64,000 nt of DNA from Bacillota bacterium (lineage in GTDB: Bacteria > Bacillota > Clostridia > Lachnospirales > Lachnospiraceae). A program made the translations under genes and the position numbers. The notes beneath the pieces were generated by a model that saw only the letters and a list, made by a program, of their open reading frames with translations, was not told the DNA's origin and did not search any database. The stretch lies in contig JAEYGZ010000037.1 in assembly GCA_023409535.1 (NCBI GenBank), positions 124,001-188,000 of the forward strand, written 5' to 3'. Of this stretch, positions 18,055-27,237 are shown piece after piece; the stretch's first letter is position 1; each line of letters begins with the position of its first letter.

Positions 18055-18171
18055 ATGGTTTTGAGGAGAAATAACAAACCAAGAGATAAGAAGCAGGAAA
18101 TAAGGGCGGATAATCAGACCTTGTGCTATAAATCAGACATTAAGTATCGGAAGGAGCAGACAGTATGCTAA
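18055..18171 (+). CDS. possible 38-residue leader peptide
   Basis: ATG 18055 opens a 38-codon frame, preceded by AAGGAAAGGA, that ends at TAA 18169-18171, overlapping the permease start (18165) by 7 nt. The product is basic (MVLRRNNKPRDKKQE...) and ends in Cys. The position between promoter and first importer gene, plus the stop/start overlap, suggests translational coupling. It could equally be a chance frame in the leader. Confidence 0.35.
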   Translation: MVLRRNNKPRDKKQEIRADNQTLCYKSDIKYRKEQTVC

Positions 18172-19142
18172 AGAAAGTGATGATAGCTATTTTAACAATT
18201 CTTATTTCTTTGATCGTAATGTTCATCGTAATCCAATTCATGCCGGGAGATCCGGTAGATATCATGGCTACCGACATTGTGAAAAGAGAAAACGTTCAAT
18301 ATGATATTGCTTATGAAAGGGCGAAAGCGATATTAAACTATGACCCGGATAAGCCTTTGCTGGAACGGTTTACGGAATACTCCATGGGAATTGTCACAGG
18401 AGATCTTGGTGTCAGTATGGCCTATAAGAAGAGTGTAACCGGCATTATCAAAGAAGCCTTGCCCTGGACGCTCCTGGTTGCTTCCCTGTCACTGTTCCTG
18501 TCCTTCTCTGTGGGTATTCTGTTAGGAATATTTATTGCATGGAAAAGGAAAAAGTTTTTAAACTCACTGCTGATTGCTTATCAATCGATTTTGGGAGCAA
18601 TTCCTAATTATGTGGTAGCTTATCTGCTTGTTTTCCTGTTCGCGGTAACGTTGGGATGGCTGCCTGCCAGAGGTGCTTACAGTACGTCAACGACGGTTGG
18701 TTTTAATTTTCCTTTTATTATGGACGTGCTTAAGCACGCGGTGCTTCCGGTTCTGGCATTTTTCCTTACAACAGTATCCGGTTGGATCTTATCCATGAAG
18801 GCCAATTCCTTAAGCATTCTTGGAGAAGATTATATTACCTATGCACAGGTAAGAGGCCTTTCCAACAAAAGAATTTTATTAAGCTACCTTAGTAAAAATG
18901 CAATTCTTCCGATGATAACAAGCTTAGCCATCAGTTTTGGCTTATTATTCGGCGGATCACCTCTGATTGAGAACCTGTTCTTATATCCCGGGGTAGGCTA
19001 TTTCCTGAATAATGCGATTGCGAAGCGTGACTATACCTTAATGCAGGGAATGTTCTTTGTCATCATCATTATGGTGGTTTTATCAAGCCTGATCGCAGAA
19101 TTCCTTTACAAATACCTGAACCCAAGACTAAGAGAAAGCTGA
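18165..19142 (+). CDS. ABC importer permease, DppB/OppB type
   Basis: A 325-residue inner-membrane permease for an oligopeptide-type (SBP family 5) importer. The N-terminus shows the typical first helix followed by QFMPGDPVDIMA, close to the FxPGDP motif of the family. Further signs are six predicted helices, the GDLGVSMAY loop, and the EAA coupling loop with TYAQVRGLSNKRI. AAGGAGCAGACAGT precedes ATG 18165. It is the first main gene of an operon running through DppC, DppD, DppF, a small membrane protein, a PIG-L protein and the binding protein. The nearby murQ suggests cell-wall fragments as substrate. Confidence 0.92.
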   Translation: MLKKVMIAILTILISLIVMFIVIQFMPGDPVDIMATDIVKRENVQYDIAYERAKAILNYDPDKPLLERFTEYSMGIVTGDLGVSMAYKKSVTGIIKEALPWTLLVASLSLFLSFSVGILLGIFIAWKRKKFLNSLLIAYQSILGAIPNYVVAYLLVFLFAVTLGWLPARGAYSTSTTVGFNFPFIMDVLKHAVLPVLAFFLTTVSGWILSMKANSLSILGEDYITYAQVRGLSNKRILLSYLSKNAILPMITSLAISFGLLFGGSPLIENLFLYPGVGYFLNNAIAKRDYTLMQGMFFVIIIMVVLSSLIAEFLYKYLNPRLRES

Positions 19143-19159
19143 TAATGGAGTAAAACAAA

Positions 19160-20044
19160 ATGAAAAAAAGTGAGAATATCTATAAGTTAAAGAGTGCCGG
19201 CGGCATGAAGGATTTTATCATCACCATTTGGAACAACAAGATGTCAAGAATAGGGTTTCTTATCCTTCTGCTATTTCTCGGAGTTGCAATACTCGGGCCA
19301 ATGCTGCTGGAGGCACCGAAAGCGGATTATCTCCAGAGGCTGAAGCCGCCTTCCTGGGAGCATATCCTGGGTACGGATTATTCCGGTAAGGATACGCTGA
19401 TCCAATTAATCTTGGGCTCCAGGGATGTACTGCTGGTAGCCTTCTGGGCGGGTGTAATCTCCATCAGTATCGCCTGCAGCATCGGTATCATCGCAGGACT
19501 TCTCGGCGGTAAAATTGATGCGATTCTGATGATGATCGCTAATATTGTTGTAACCATACCGGGTTTTCCTGTTACGATGATCTTATCCATGATTATAAGA
19601 ATAGACAACGAATTCATGTTTGGGCTTCTGCTCAGTCTCTGGTCCTGGGCCGGCCTGGCCAAAGCCATAAGGACCCAGGTATTGACGATAAAGCATAAAG
19701 AGTTCATTGAAGCGAGCAGAATTCTGGGACTGCACAAAATTGACATTATTATCAACGATATTATACCGAATATCATTTCCTTTATTGCCGTTAACTTTAT
19801 CGTGATCATGAAGGATGCGATCATGGCCAGTGTCGGCCTGATGTATCTGGGATTGGTTCCGTTTCAGGGAAACCACTGGGGGATGATGATACAGCTGTCT
19901 CTTACGGCAACCGGAGCGTTAATGGGATCGGGAACCATCGTATACTTCCTGGCTCCTGTTACAGGAATCATACTCTTCCAGCTGGGATGCTTCTTATTTG
20001 CATCGGGTCTTGACGAGGCATTAAACCCGCGGTTAAGAGTATAG
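19160..20044 (+). CDS. ABC importer permease, DppC/OppC type
   Basis: A 294-residue partner permease encoded 17 nt after DppB. It has the characteristic N-terminal cytoplasmic segment, a first helix, then the HILGTDYSGKDTLIQLILGSR motif of this family (usually LGTDxxGRDxxSRLIxGxR), and the EAA loop FIEASRILGLHKIDIIINDIIPN. It forms the heterodimeric channel with the preceding gene product. Confidence 0.92.
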   Translation: MKKSENIYKLKSAGGMKDFIITIWNNKMSRIGFLILLLFLGVAILGPMLLEAPKADYLQRLKPPSWEHILGTDYSGKDTLIQLILGSRDVLLVAFWAGVISISIACSIGIIAGLLGGKIDAILMMIANIVVTIPGFPVTMILSMIIRIDNEFMFGLLLSLWSWAGLAKAIRTQVLTIKHKEFIEASRILGLHKIDIIINDIIPNIISFIAVNFIVIMKDAIMASVGLMYLGLVPFQGNHWGMMIQLSLTATGALMGSGTIVYFLAPVTGIILFQLGCFLFASGLDEALNPRLRV

Positions 20045-20192
20045 GGGCTGCTGAGGTGTATATATGACGTAATGACAGGGGAGAACAATGCTGCTTCTAC
20101 GGGCATACAGATTATGAGCAATGCGGTATCCTTTGAAAGATATTGTATAGCGTCTTCCCGCTGCGATAAATAGAAAGGAATAAGATTAAGAG

Positions 20193-21206
20193 ATGGAACC
20201 TATCCTGGAAGTGAAAAATTTATGTATTGATTTTAAAACGAACCGCGGACAAATACGAGCCTGTGACGGCGTATCCGTGAATTTCTACAGAGGAGATATT
20301 ATCGGCGTGATCGGAGAAAGCGGAAGCGGTAAATCTACCCTGGCCTCCGGTATTCTGAAGACGATTCGCGCTCCCGGCAGGATAGCAAGCGGTGAGATCC
20401 TGTATCATACCAAACACGGCGAAACCATCGATCTTTTGAAGTTGTCGGAGAGCGAATATGCTAAGTACCGCTGGACAAATATAACGACAGTATTTCAGGC
20501 GGCACAGAATGTTCTGAATCCGACGTTAAAGGTCAAGGATCATTTTATAGAAACCGCCCTGGCACATAACCCGGATAAAAAGCTTGGAAAAAAACAGATT
20601 CTTGACAAAGCGGCCAGACTGTTATCCCAGGTGCGTTTAGAGGAACGAATTCTGAACAGTTATCCCCATCAGCTGTCGGGCGGAATGAAACAGAGAACAA
20701 TTATTGCCTTAAGCTTATTGCTGGAGCCGGATCTCATTATTTTGGATGAGCCGACGACCGCTCTTGATGTTATTACCCAGTGGTATATTATCGATATTTT
20801 ACGGAAAATTCATGAGGATACCGGAATTACCATGATTTTTATGACACATGATGTTTCCATCATCGGATCTGTCGTAGACCGGATCGGTGTCATGTACTGC
20901 GGACAGCTGGTGGAATACGGCAGGGTAGAGGATGTATTTGCAAACCCCTCCCATCCATATACCTATGGACTTATGAACGCTGTTCCATCCCTGAAGGATG
21001 ACATCACTACGAGAAAAGCGATTCAAGGCTACCCCCCGAATCTGCTGGATCTGCCCAAGGGCTGCAGATTTGGCCCAAGATGCTTCCTGTGCGGTGAAGG
21101 AGCATGCAACGCCGAGGAGGCCGGTATTACCGAATTGACGGATATAGGGAATGATCAGCTTACGCTATGTCCCGCTTGGAAGAAGGTGAAAGAACAATGT
21201 CATTGA
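20193..21206 (+). CDS. ABC importer ATPase, DppD/OppD type
   Basis: A 337-residue ATPase. Walker A is GESGSGKST (about 41-49), the signature is LSGGMKQR, and Walker B is LIILDEPTTALD. The C-terminal oligopeptide-type extension reads PKGCRFGPRCFLCGEGAC, a cysteine-containing motif that in related ATPases holds an iron-sulfur cluster. It is separated from dppC by 148 bp with no clear promoter; AAAGGAATAAG precedes ATG 20193. It pairs with the next ATPase. Confidence 0.92.
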   Translation: MEPILEVKNLCIDFKTNRGQIRACDGVSVNFYRGDIIGVIGESGSGKSTLASGILKTIRAPGRIASGEILYHTKHGETIDLLKLSESEYAKYRWTNITTVFQAAQNVLNPTLKVKDHFIETALAHNPDKKLGKKQILDKAARLLSQVRLEERILNSYPHQLSGGMKQRTIIALSLLLEPDLIILDEPTTALDVITQWYIIDILRKIHEDTGITMIFMTHDVSIIGSVVDRIGVMYCGQLVEYGRVEDVFANPSHPYTYGLMNAVPSLKDDITTRKAIQGYPPNLLDLPKGCRFGPRCFLCGEGACNAEEAGITELTDIGNDQLTLCPAWKKVKEQCH

Positions 21207-22201
21207 TTGAATTAAAGAATGTGGAGGTAAGCTTTTCCTCGAAGGGGAAGCGCAAAGGAACGGTTCATGCCCTGATCGGTATGAATTTGGAGATTGATGA
21301 GGGGGAGATCCTTGCCGTGGTGGGGGAAAGCGGATGCGGCAAGACGACACTCGGAAAAGTGATTGCGGATATCTATAAGCCTGCCAATGGCGAGGTGCTG
21401 TATAAGGGAAAGAATATACATAAATTATCTGCGAAGGAATATGAGGAATACCGCCTGGGTGTCCAGATGGTCCATCAGGATTCCTATGCGGCCCTTAATC
21501 CGAATAAGACCATTGCCCAGTCGCTGACCCTGCCGCTGCTGCGCCACAAGATCGCAAAGAATCATGCGGAAGCATTGAAGATATTGTTTGAGTATTTTAA
21601 CGAGGTCGGTCTTAACCCGCCCGAGATGTTTTTGGAAAAATATCCTCATCAGCTATCCGGCGGACAGAGGCAGAGAATATTGCTTGCAAGAGCATTATCC
21701 GTACGGCCCAAGCTTATTGTTGCGGATGAGCCGGTGTCTATGGTGGATGTATCATTAAGAATATCTCTGCTGAATCTGATGGCCAAAATGAACCGGAAGT
21801 ATAAGATCTCCTTCCTGTATATTACCCATGACCTGGGTACTGCCAGATATATCGCAGCTCATGGAAAAATCATGGTCATGTACCTGGGAAGGATGGTGGA
21901 AAGCAACAAGGTTCAGGAAGCACTGTCCGATCCGCTGCATCCCTATTTTCAGGCATTGGTGGCTGCCGTGCCGGAAGCGGACCCCACACGCCGCAGCGAA
22001 TACGCAAGAAAGCTTCCGCTTCGGTCCCTGGATATGCCTGATTTATTGAATCTGCCCAAGGGATGCACCTTCCACCCCAGATGTCCCTACTATAACGAAA
22101 CCTGCAGGAATAAAGAGCCGGTACTTAGAGAGCTGAATGGAGGAGTGGTAGCATGTCATCGCGCCGAAGAGATTCGAAAGGAAAAAAATGTGAAGGAGTA
22201 G
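21197..22201 (+). CDS. ABC importer ATPase, DppF/OppF type
   Basis: A second ATPase, 334 residues from ATG 21197. This start was chosen over an in-frame ATG at 21167 because GGAAGAAGGTG sits about 9 nt upstream. It overlaps dppD by 10 nt. Walker A is GESGCGKTT, the signature is LSGGQRQR, and Walker B is LIVADEPVSMVD. The C-terminal motif PKGCTFHPRCPYYNETC is intact. DppD/DppF pairs power one importer together. Confidence 0.92.
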   Translation: MSLIELKNVEVSFSSKGKRKGTVHALIGMNLEIDEGEILAVVGESGCGKTTLGKVIADIYKPANGEVLYKGKNIHKLSAKEYEEYRLGVQMVHQDSYAALNPNKTIAQSLTLPLLRHKIAKNHAEALKILFEYFNEVGLNPPEMFLEKYPHQLSGGQRQRILLARALSVRPKLIVADEPVSMVDVSLRISLLNLMAKMNRKYKISFLYITHDLGTARYIAAHGKIMVMYLGRMVESNKVQEALSDPLHPYFQALVAAVPEADPTRRSEYARKLPLRSLDMPDLLNLPKGCTFHPRCPYYNETCRNKEPVLRELNGGVVACHRAEEIRKEKNVKE

Positions 22202-22209
22202 ACATTAAT

Positions 22210-22404
22210 ATGGAAGAGGTTGCTCATTTTGTCAATCTCATCAGTATTAGTTCCGGAGCTTTGATGATCCTAAGCCTCATTGCGTTTCTTCTCACGGGAA
22301 GCGGGAAGGAAACGGATGTTATTTATACTTTAGTGATTGTTATTAATGCAATAGCTTTTTTGGCAGGAAGGCTGTTTGTTAAAAAATTTGGCAACAAAGA
22401 ATAA
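22210..22404 (+). CDS. small membrane protein in the importer operon
   Basis: ATG 22210 gives 64 residues; AAGGAG at the end of dppF lies 11 nt upstream. An in-frame ATG at 22153 would lie deep inside dppF. Two hydrophobic helices (about 9-30 and 39-56) with a lysine-rich end. No family is recognised. Its place between dppF and the PIG-L gene suggests a role linked to the importer, but this is only context. Confidence 0.55.
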   Translation: MEEVAHFVNLISISSGALMILSLIAFLLTGSGKETDVIYTLVIVINAIAFLAGRLFVKKFGNKE

Positions 22405-22471
22405 GTAAACATAAAATTGCAACCATTGTTTACCTGTTGCTATATCCATTAAGGATAGAAAGGAGGTTATT

Positions 22472-23173
22472 ATGGAAGACAGGAAAGTGATCATGGCGAT
22501 TGGCGGACATATCGGAGATGCGGAATTGACCAGCGGTGGTGTACTCGCTTCCATGGCTCTGCAGGGGCACAAGATCATAACAGTAGCTTTGACCGGAGGA
22601 GAGCGCGGCAATCCGCCCCATATGACAGTGCAGGAGTATCGCGTACAAAAGGTAAGGGAAGCCAACGAATTTGCAAAGCTTCTGGGAGGCGAAGCCGTCG
22701 TCTTTGATTACGCCGACGGGGAATTGCCCGACAATCAGCAGGTACGCATGGAGCTGTGTGATGTGATCCGCAGGTATAAGCCCAATGTACTGCTGACCCA
22801 TTGGAAGAACAGCATGCATAAGGATCATATGCTGACCCACAGGATTGTGAAGGATGCCCAGTTCTTTGCCGGACTGCCCGGAATTGAACGGGAGCTTCCG
22901 GCGCACTATGCAGGCGGACCTTATTATGCGGAGAATTGGGAGGATGCACCGGAGTTTGTGCCCTATACCTATGTTGAGGTCACGGAAGAAGGCTATGAAT
23001 TATGGCGGAAAGCAATTCAGACCCACTGGTTTACGGTGAACAGTAAGAGCTTTGGGTATATGGATTATTACTCTCATCTTATGGCAGTGCGCGGGCATCT
23101 AGCCAGAAAAAAATATGCCCAGGCATTTGCGGTGGATGAAGAAGAAAAGAAGGTAATCTTGAAGAGTTTTTAA
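22472..23173 (+). CDS. PIG-L / LmbE-like deacetylase with altered catalytic motif
   Basis: A 233-residue protein of the PIG-L family, zinc enzymes that remove acetyl groups from N-acetylglucosamine derivatives. The usual N-terminal motif AHPDDE is GHIGDAE here. His13 and Asp16 (zinc ligands) remain, but the catalytic-base Asp is Gly15. The downstream metal motif MHKDHM (His116, Asp118, His119) is kept. It lies inside the importer operon directly before the binding protein, so an imported amino sugar or muropeptide is the likely substrate. AAAGGAGG precedes ATG 22472. It could be a divergent enzyme using another base, or a non-hydrolytic binding protein. Confidence 0.8.
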   Translation: MEDRKVIMAIGGHIGDAELTSGGVLASMALQGHKIITVALTGGERGNPPHMTVQEYRVQKVREANEFAKLLGGEAVVFDYADGELPDNQQVRMELCDVIRRYKPNVLLTHWKNSMHKDHMLTHRIVKDAQFFAGLPGIERELPAHYAGGPYYAENWEDAPEFVPYTYVEVTEEGYELWRKAIQTHWFTVNSKSFGYMDYYSHLMAVRGHLARKKYAQAFAVDEEEKKVILKSF

Positions 23174-23193
23174 TGATAACAGGAGGAGAGAAA

Positions 23194-25119
23194 ATGAAGA
23201 ACGTTTTAAAAAGATTAATGGTAGCAGCTCTGTGCATCGCGCTGTCTGTATCGGCTTTGGCAGGGTGCAGTAAATCATCTGATACGGATAAAAATACGAA
23301 TCAGAATACAAATGAGGACACAAATGGCAATACCGATGCAAACCCGACGGGAGAAGGCACAATTCTGCCGGGGATTGAAAATGATCTTACCATGGTTGTG
23401 GAAGGTGAGGTTGACAGCACAAAAACGCTTACCACACTGATTGATGTTGACGCATCACCGGCATTCAACGGAAATCCTTATGATGTCGCTGGCATCAACT
23501 GGTCCGTATATCCGTTTGTATATGATTACCTGGCTTTTTATACGCCGTTTCCGGAGCGGACCTTTAAAACCTCTGCGTTGGAAAGCTATGACTTTACCGA
23601 TAAAGTTCTGACAATGAAGTTTTTGCCGGGTTTGAAGTGGAGTGACGGATCCGCCCTGAATGCGGATGACCTTATGACCCAGTATTACTGCAGTGTGGGC
23701 AGGAGCACCATTTGGAACTATATTGACACCATCGAAAAGGTAGATGATCTGACTGTACGTATCAAGTTCTGTACCGAAAGCTCCCTGGTATTGAATATAT
23801 CCTTATATATGGCGATCATGACACCTGATGAGATTTACGGAACCTATGCGGAAAAGTACAAAGTGATTGCTGAAACAGGACGAGTTTATGATGAAGCAAC
23901 CAATATGTACAAGTTTACCGAGGCCGGCACAACGCAGCTGACCACAGTGAATGAAGAGCTTTTAAGCTACAAGCCGGCTCCCAATGAAGCAGTTTTCTCA
24001 GGACAATATGTCATTGATAAGTTCAACAGCTCCGAGATTCTGTTTACCGCAAATGCAAACTACAGAAAAGCGCCTCTCATTCCTAACATCCGCGGGTTGC
24101 GTCCCGGTGATTCTCAGGCTTTTGCAACAGCCATTCTTGCAGGCGAGTATACCATAGAAAACGGCGGATTGAATATTGATATGTCCGCACAGATTGATAA
24201 GAAGTACGAAGAAGTAATGAGAAAGATCTATATCCCTGAGATGTCCAGCATCGGGTATACGATGAATGTGAACAATTATCCTTTGGACATTCCCGAGGTC
24301 AGAAAAGCGATCTCCTATGCAACGGACAGAAATGCCCTGATCTCCATCGCCGAGCCCGGAAGCTTCCTTGGAGATACCACAAACAGCCCGTTATTACCTT
24401 CCTTACAGAGTACCTACACAGACGAAGGCTTTATGAGTACCCTTACCGATTATGGCTATGATCCTGCAAAGGCGGAAGAGCTCTTAACCGGCATCGGCTG
24501 GACAAAACAGAACGGCAAATGGGTGGATGATAAGGGAGAAGCACCGGTTATCTCGATTGCAACCATCAACAGCTGGCCTTCCTTCATGATGACAGCAGAG
24601 GCAATGAGCTCCATGCTCACTGATTTTGGATTTAACATTGAATTTAAACCAATGGAATTTGGTGTATGGAACGACTTTACCAAGACTGATGAAAAGATGA
24701 TCTCCTGTGTATTCCTTGCCGGTGCAGATTCCTACGCACATCCTTGGGAGACCTACAGCAGCTTATTTACCAATGTGCGTGCAGGATGGCCAAAGGTAGA
24801 GCCCGGTCAGGATATGAAATTAACAGCACCCGCCACAGGAAAAGAATATAACATTACTGAGATGCTGAACCAACTGTTTAATGCCACCGATACGGAAGAA
24901 ACCAAAAAGATCACACAGGAATTCATGGTACTTGCAAATGACCTGAGTGCATACATTCCTGTTATTGAAAAGGCATCACCGCTTCGTATCTATGATCCGA
25001 AATTAAGTATGGCGGATGCGGAGCTGAATGCGGTACAGAAAAACTATTATTACTACGGAAATATCAATACGGTTATCGCAAAGCTGATTCTGGATGATAT
25101 GATTTACTTTACAAAATAA
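23194..25119 (+). CDS. ABC importer substrate-binding lipoprotein, family 5 (DppA/OppA type)
   Basis: A 641-residue lipoprotein: signal peptide, lipobox LAGC (Cys25), Asn/Thr/Asp-rich linker to about residue 55, then an SBP_bac_5 fold. The family helix motif appears as FLPGLKWSDGSALNADDL (usually LRxGVKFHDGxPxTAxDV). ATG 23194 follows AGGAGGAG; an ATG at 23173 overlaps the PIG-L stop and lacks a ribosome site. It captures the ligand outside the cell and delivers it to the DppBCDF-type channel encoded upstream. With PIG-L and murQ nearby, muropeptides or amino-sugar oligomers are plausible ligands; di- or oligopeptides cannot be excluded. Confidence 0.9.
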   Translation: MKNVLKRLMVAALCIALSVSALAGCSKSSDTDKNTNQNTNEDTNGNTDANPTGEGTILPGIENDLTMVVEGEVDSTKTLTTLIDVDASPAFNGNPYDVAGINWSVYPFVYDYLAFYTPFPERTFKTSALESYDFTDKVLTMKFLPGLKWSDGSALNADDLMTQYYCSVGRSTIWNYIDTIEKVDDLTVRIKFCTESSLVLNISLYMAIMTPDEIYGTYAEKYKVIAETGRVYDEATNMYKFTEAGTTQLTTVNEELLSYKPAPNEAVFSGQYVIDKFNSSEILFTANANYRKAPLIPNIRGLRPGDSQAFATAILAGEYTIENGGLNIDMSAQIDKKYEEVMRKIYIPEMSSIGYTMNVNNYPLDIPEVRKAISYATDRNALISIAEPGSFLGDTTNSPLLPSLQSTYTDEGFMSTLTDYGYDPAKAEELLTGIGWTKQNGKWVDDKGEAPVISIATINSWPSFMMTAEAMSSMLTDFGFNIEFKPMEFGVWNDFTKTDEKMISCVFLAGADSYAHPWETYSSLFTNVRAGWPKVEPGQDMKLTAPATGKEYNITEMLNQLFNATDTEETKKITQEFMVLANDLSAYIPVIEKASPLRIYDPKLSMADAELNAVQKNYYYYGNINTVIAKLILDDMIYFTK

Positions 25120-25330
25120 TGACTTGAAATTCCGGGGCTGATGCTTCGAAATAGAATTCCCTCTTTTGGGAAGTGTTTCTGGCGGCAGTCCCGGAATGAT
25201 AACATCATAATTTCGCAAAATATAAAATTTGCTATAAGCAGTAATGAATAATACAGGGCTCGGAGGAAAGGGTTCTCTCTCTATTCTTGATAAAATACTG
25301 CAGTTAATGATGTAGAAAGGTGGAATAAGG

Positions 25331-26230
25331 ATGGGGAACTTAGGTTGTTTGACAACGGAAGAATACAATCCGGCATCCGTTGATATCGATCAATGTGATA
25401 CAGCTGAAATTGTAGCCAAGATAAATGAACAGGATAAGCTGGTTGCAGAAGCAGTTGCAAAGGAGCTGAATGATATCAGCCGGGCGGTAGACAGTATCTA
25501 TCTCAGATTAAAAAAGGGAGGTAAGCTTTTTTATATCGGTGCTGGGACCTCGGGAAGACTTGGGGTACTGGATGCATCGGAATGCCCTCCCACCTTTTCC
25601 AGTGATCCTGAGCTGGTTCAGGGCTTTATTGCCGGCGGAGATATCGCATTGCGCAATGCCGTAGAGGGGGCAGAGGATGATGAAAATGCCGGTGCCGGGC
25701 TGGTCATAGAGAAGAAGATCGGCACAAAGGATGTTGTCGTTGGAATCACAGCAAGCGGAGGTGCGCCTTTTGTCTTAGGGGCGGCAAAGCAGGCAAAGGA
25801 AGCCGGAGCCTTAACGATTGCATTGGTCAATAACAGGCCTTCCATTCTGGGGGAATTATGTGATATCTGTATCGCACCCATCGTAGGTCCGGAGATTATA
25901 TCCGGCTCAACCAGAATGAAAGCCGGGACGGCACAGAAGATGGTATTGAATATGCTGACAACATCGGTGATGATCAAGCTGGGTAAGGTATACGGCAACC
26001 TGATGGTGGATTTAAAGGCCAGCAACCGGAAGCTGTACCAGAGATCAGTACGCATGATATGCGGCGCAACCGGGGTGACGGAAACAGAAGCGCAGTATTA
26101 TCTGGAGGAAGCGGACCGGCATGTGAAGCTGGCAATCTTCATGATCAAATCAGGCTTGCCGAAAAATCAGGCGGTCGAATTGCTGTCCCGGGCGGAAGGG
26201 CATTTAAAGCTTGCCCTGGAAGCGCTCTGA
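25331..26230 (+). CDS. murQ: N-acetylmuramic acid 6-phosphate etherase
   Basis: Cleaves the lactyl ether of MurNAc 6-phosphate to GlcNAc 6-phosphate plus D-lactate, the key step of MurNAc recycling in the cytoplasm. Length is 299 residues, exactly family-typical. Motifs are GAGTSGRLGVLDASECPPTF with the sugar-phosphate SIS site, ITASGGAPFVLGA, and GPEIISGSTRMKAGTAQK. A GAAAGGTGG site precedes ATG 25331. It lies 211 bp after the importer operon and just before a MurR/RpiR regulator gene. No PTS MurP transporter is seen, so MurNAc probably enters by the ABC importer and is phosphorylated by a kinase such as the ROK protein at 29469. Confidence 0.95.
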   Translation: MGNLGCLTTEEYNPASVDIDQCDTAEIVAKINEQDKLVAEAVAKELNDISRAVDSIYLRLKKGGKLFYIGAGTSGRLGVLDASECPPTFSSDPELVQGFIAGGDIALRNAVEGAEDDENAGAGLVIEKKIGTKDVVVGITASGGAPFVLGAAKQAKEAGALTIALVNNRPSILGELCDICIAPIVGPEIISGSTRMKAGTAQKMVLNMLTTSVMIKLGKVYGNLMVDLKASNRKLYQRSVRMICGATGVTETEAQYYLEEADRHVKLAIFMIKSGLPKNQAVELLSRAEGHLKLALEAL

Positions 26231-26240
26231 CCGGAAGAAC

Positions 26241-26270
26241 TTGACAAGGTACCATTAATAATATTATAGT
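26241..26270 (+). promoter_or_regulatory. sigma-A promoter before the MurR-like regulator
   Basis: TTGACA (26241-26246), an 18-bp spacer and TATAGT (26265-26270), 10 bp after the murQ stop. Confidence 0.65.
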
Positions 26271-26359
26271 TAAACTTGTGAATAAATTCCGTATGAAATA
26301 TAACGATTCTTTCCTACGGATGGGGTGGTTTTACAATAATATAATTAGTGGAGATTATG

Positions 26360-27226
26360 ATGGGGAATAACAATATTTTGATTAAAATCAGGGAGATGAA
26401 GGATAGTCTTACACCTGTAGAACAAAAGGTGGCAAATTGCATCCTGGAATACCCCGGTGAGATACCTAAAATGTCAATTAAAAACCTCTCAAGCCGGAGC
26501 GGGACAAGCGAGGCGTCCGTTTTAAGATTTTGTAAGACCATGGGCTATATGGGATTTCGGGATTTTATTATCAGCATTACCTCAGCCTTGGCAGCCAATA
26601 ATGATAATAATGCGGAGGAGAAGGCGTATACCGATCTTCAGCCCGGGGATGAGCAGTCCGTTATCATTCGGAAAATTGTCAATAGTAATATCCAGTCCAT
26701 TGAAGATACCATTAGTATTCTGGATATTCATGAGGTTCAAAAAGCAGTTGAAAATATAAAAAAGGCAAAAAGGATTTTCTTTTTTGGATTAGGCGCATCC
26801 AATCTGGTATGTGTGGATGCGGTGGATAAATTTCTGCGCATTAATATGAATTGCTACTCCTGGGCTGACAATCACCAACAGCTTGCAATGGCTACGCTTA
26901 TGACGAAGGAGGATGTTGCGGTTGTCGTTTCTAATTCGGGAAACACGAAGGAAATCATAGATATTGTTGATATTGTAAAAAAGCAGAAGTGCAAAGTAAT
27001 CGCGATTACCAGGTATTCCAAAAGTGTTTTGGCTGAAAATGCGGATATTGTCCTGTACATTTCCACGCCGGAAATATCGATCCGAAGCGGGGCTATGGGG
27101 TCCAGGATTGCAATGTTTACGATAATCGATATTCTGTTTTCCTGTGTGGCAAGTTCGGAATATGCGAAAATAAAGAACTACTTAAAGAGAACCAGTGATA
27201 TTATTCGAGAGAAGCAAAGAAGATAG
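26360..27226 (+). CDS. MurR/RpiR family transcriptional regulator
   Basis: ATG 26360 was chosen, with GTGGAG 6 nt upstream; GTG 26348 and ATG 26357 are in-frame alternatives. The 288-residue protein has an RpiR helix-turn-helix (about 1-77, with MSIKNLSSRSGTSEASVLRFCKTMGYMGF) and a C-terminal SIS sugar-phosphate domain with an intact VVSNSGNTKEI loop. Adjacent murQ makes MurNAc 6-phosphate the best guess for its effector. It has its own promoter and is followed at 11 bp by the serine hydrolase gene. Confidence 0.9.
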   Translation: MGNNNILIKIREMKDSLTPVEQKVANCILEYPGEIPKMSIKNLSSRSGTSEASVLRFCKTMGYMGFRDFIISITSALAANNDNNAEEKAYTDLQPGDEQSVIIRKIVNSNIQSIEDTISILDIHEVQKAVENIKKAKRIFFFGLGASNLVCVDAVDKFLRINMNCYSWADNHQQLAMATLMTKEDVAVVVSNSGNTKEIIDIVDIVKKQKCKVIAITRYSKSVLAENADIVLYISTPEISIRSGAMGSRIAMFTIIDILFSCVASSEYAKIKNYLKRTSDIIREKQRR

Positions 27227-27237
27227 GACGTGACCGT

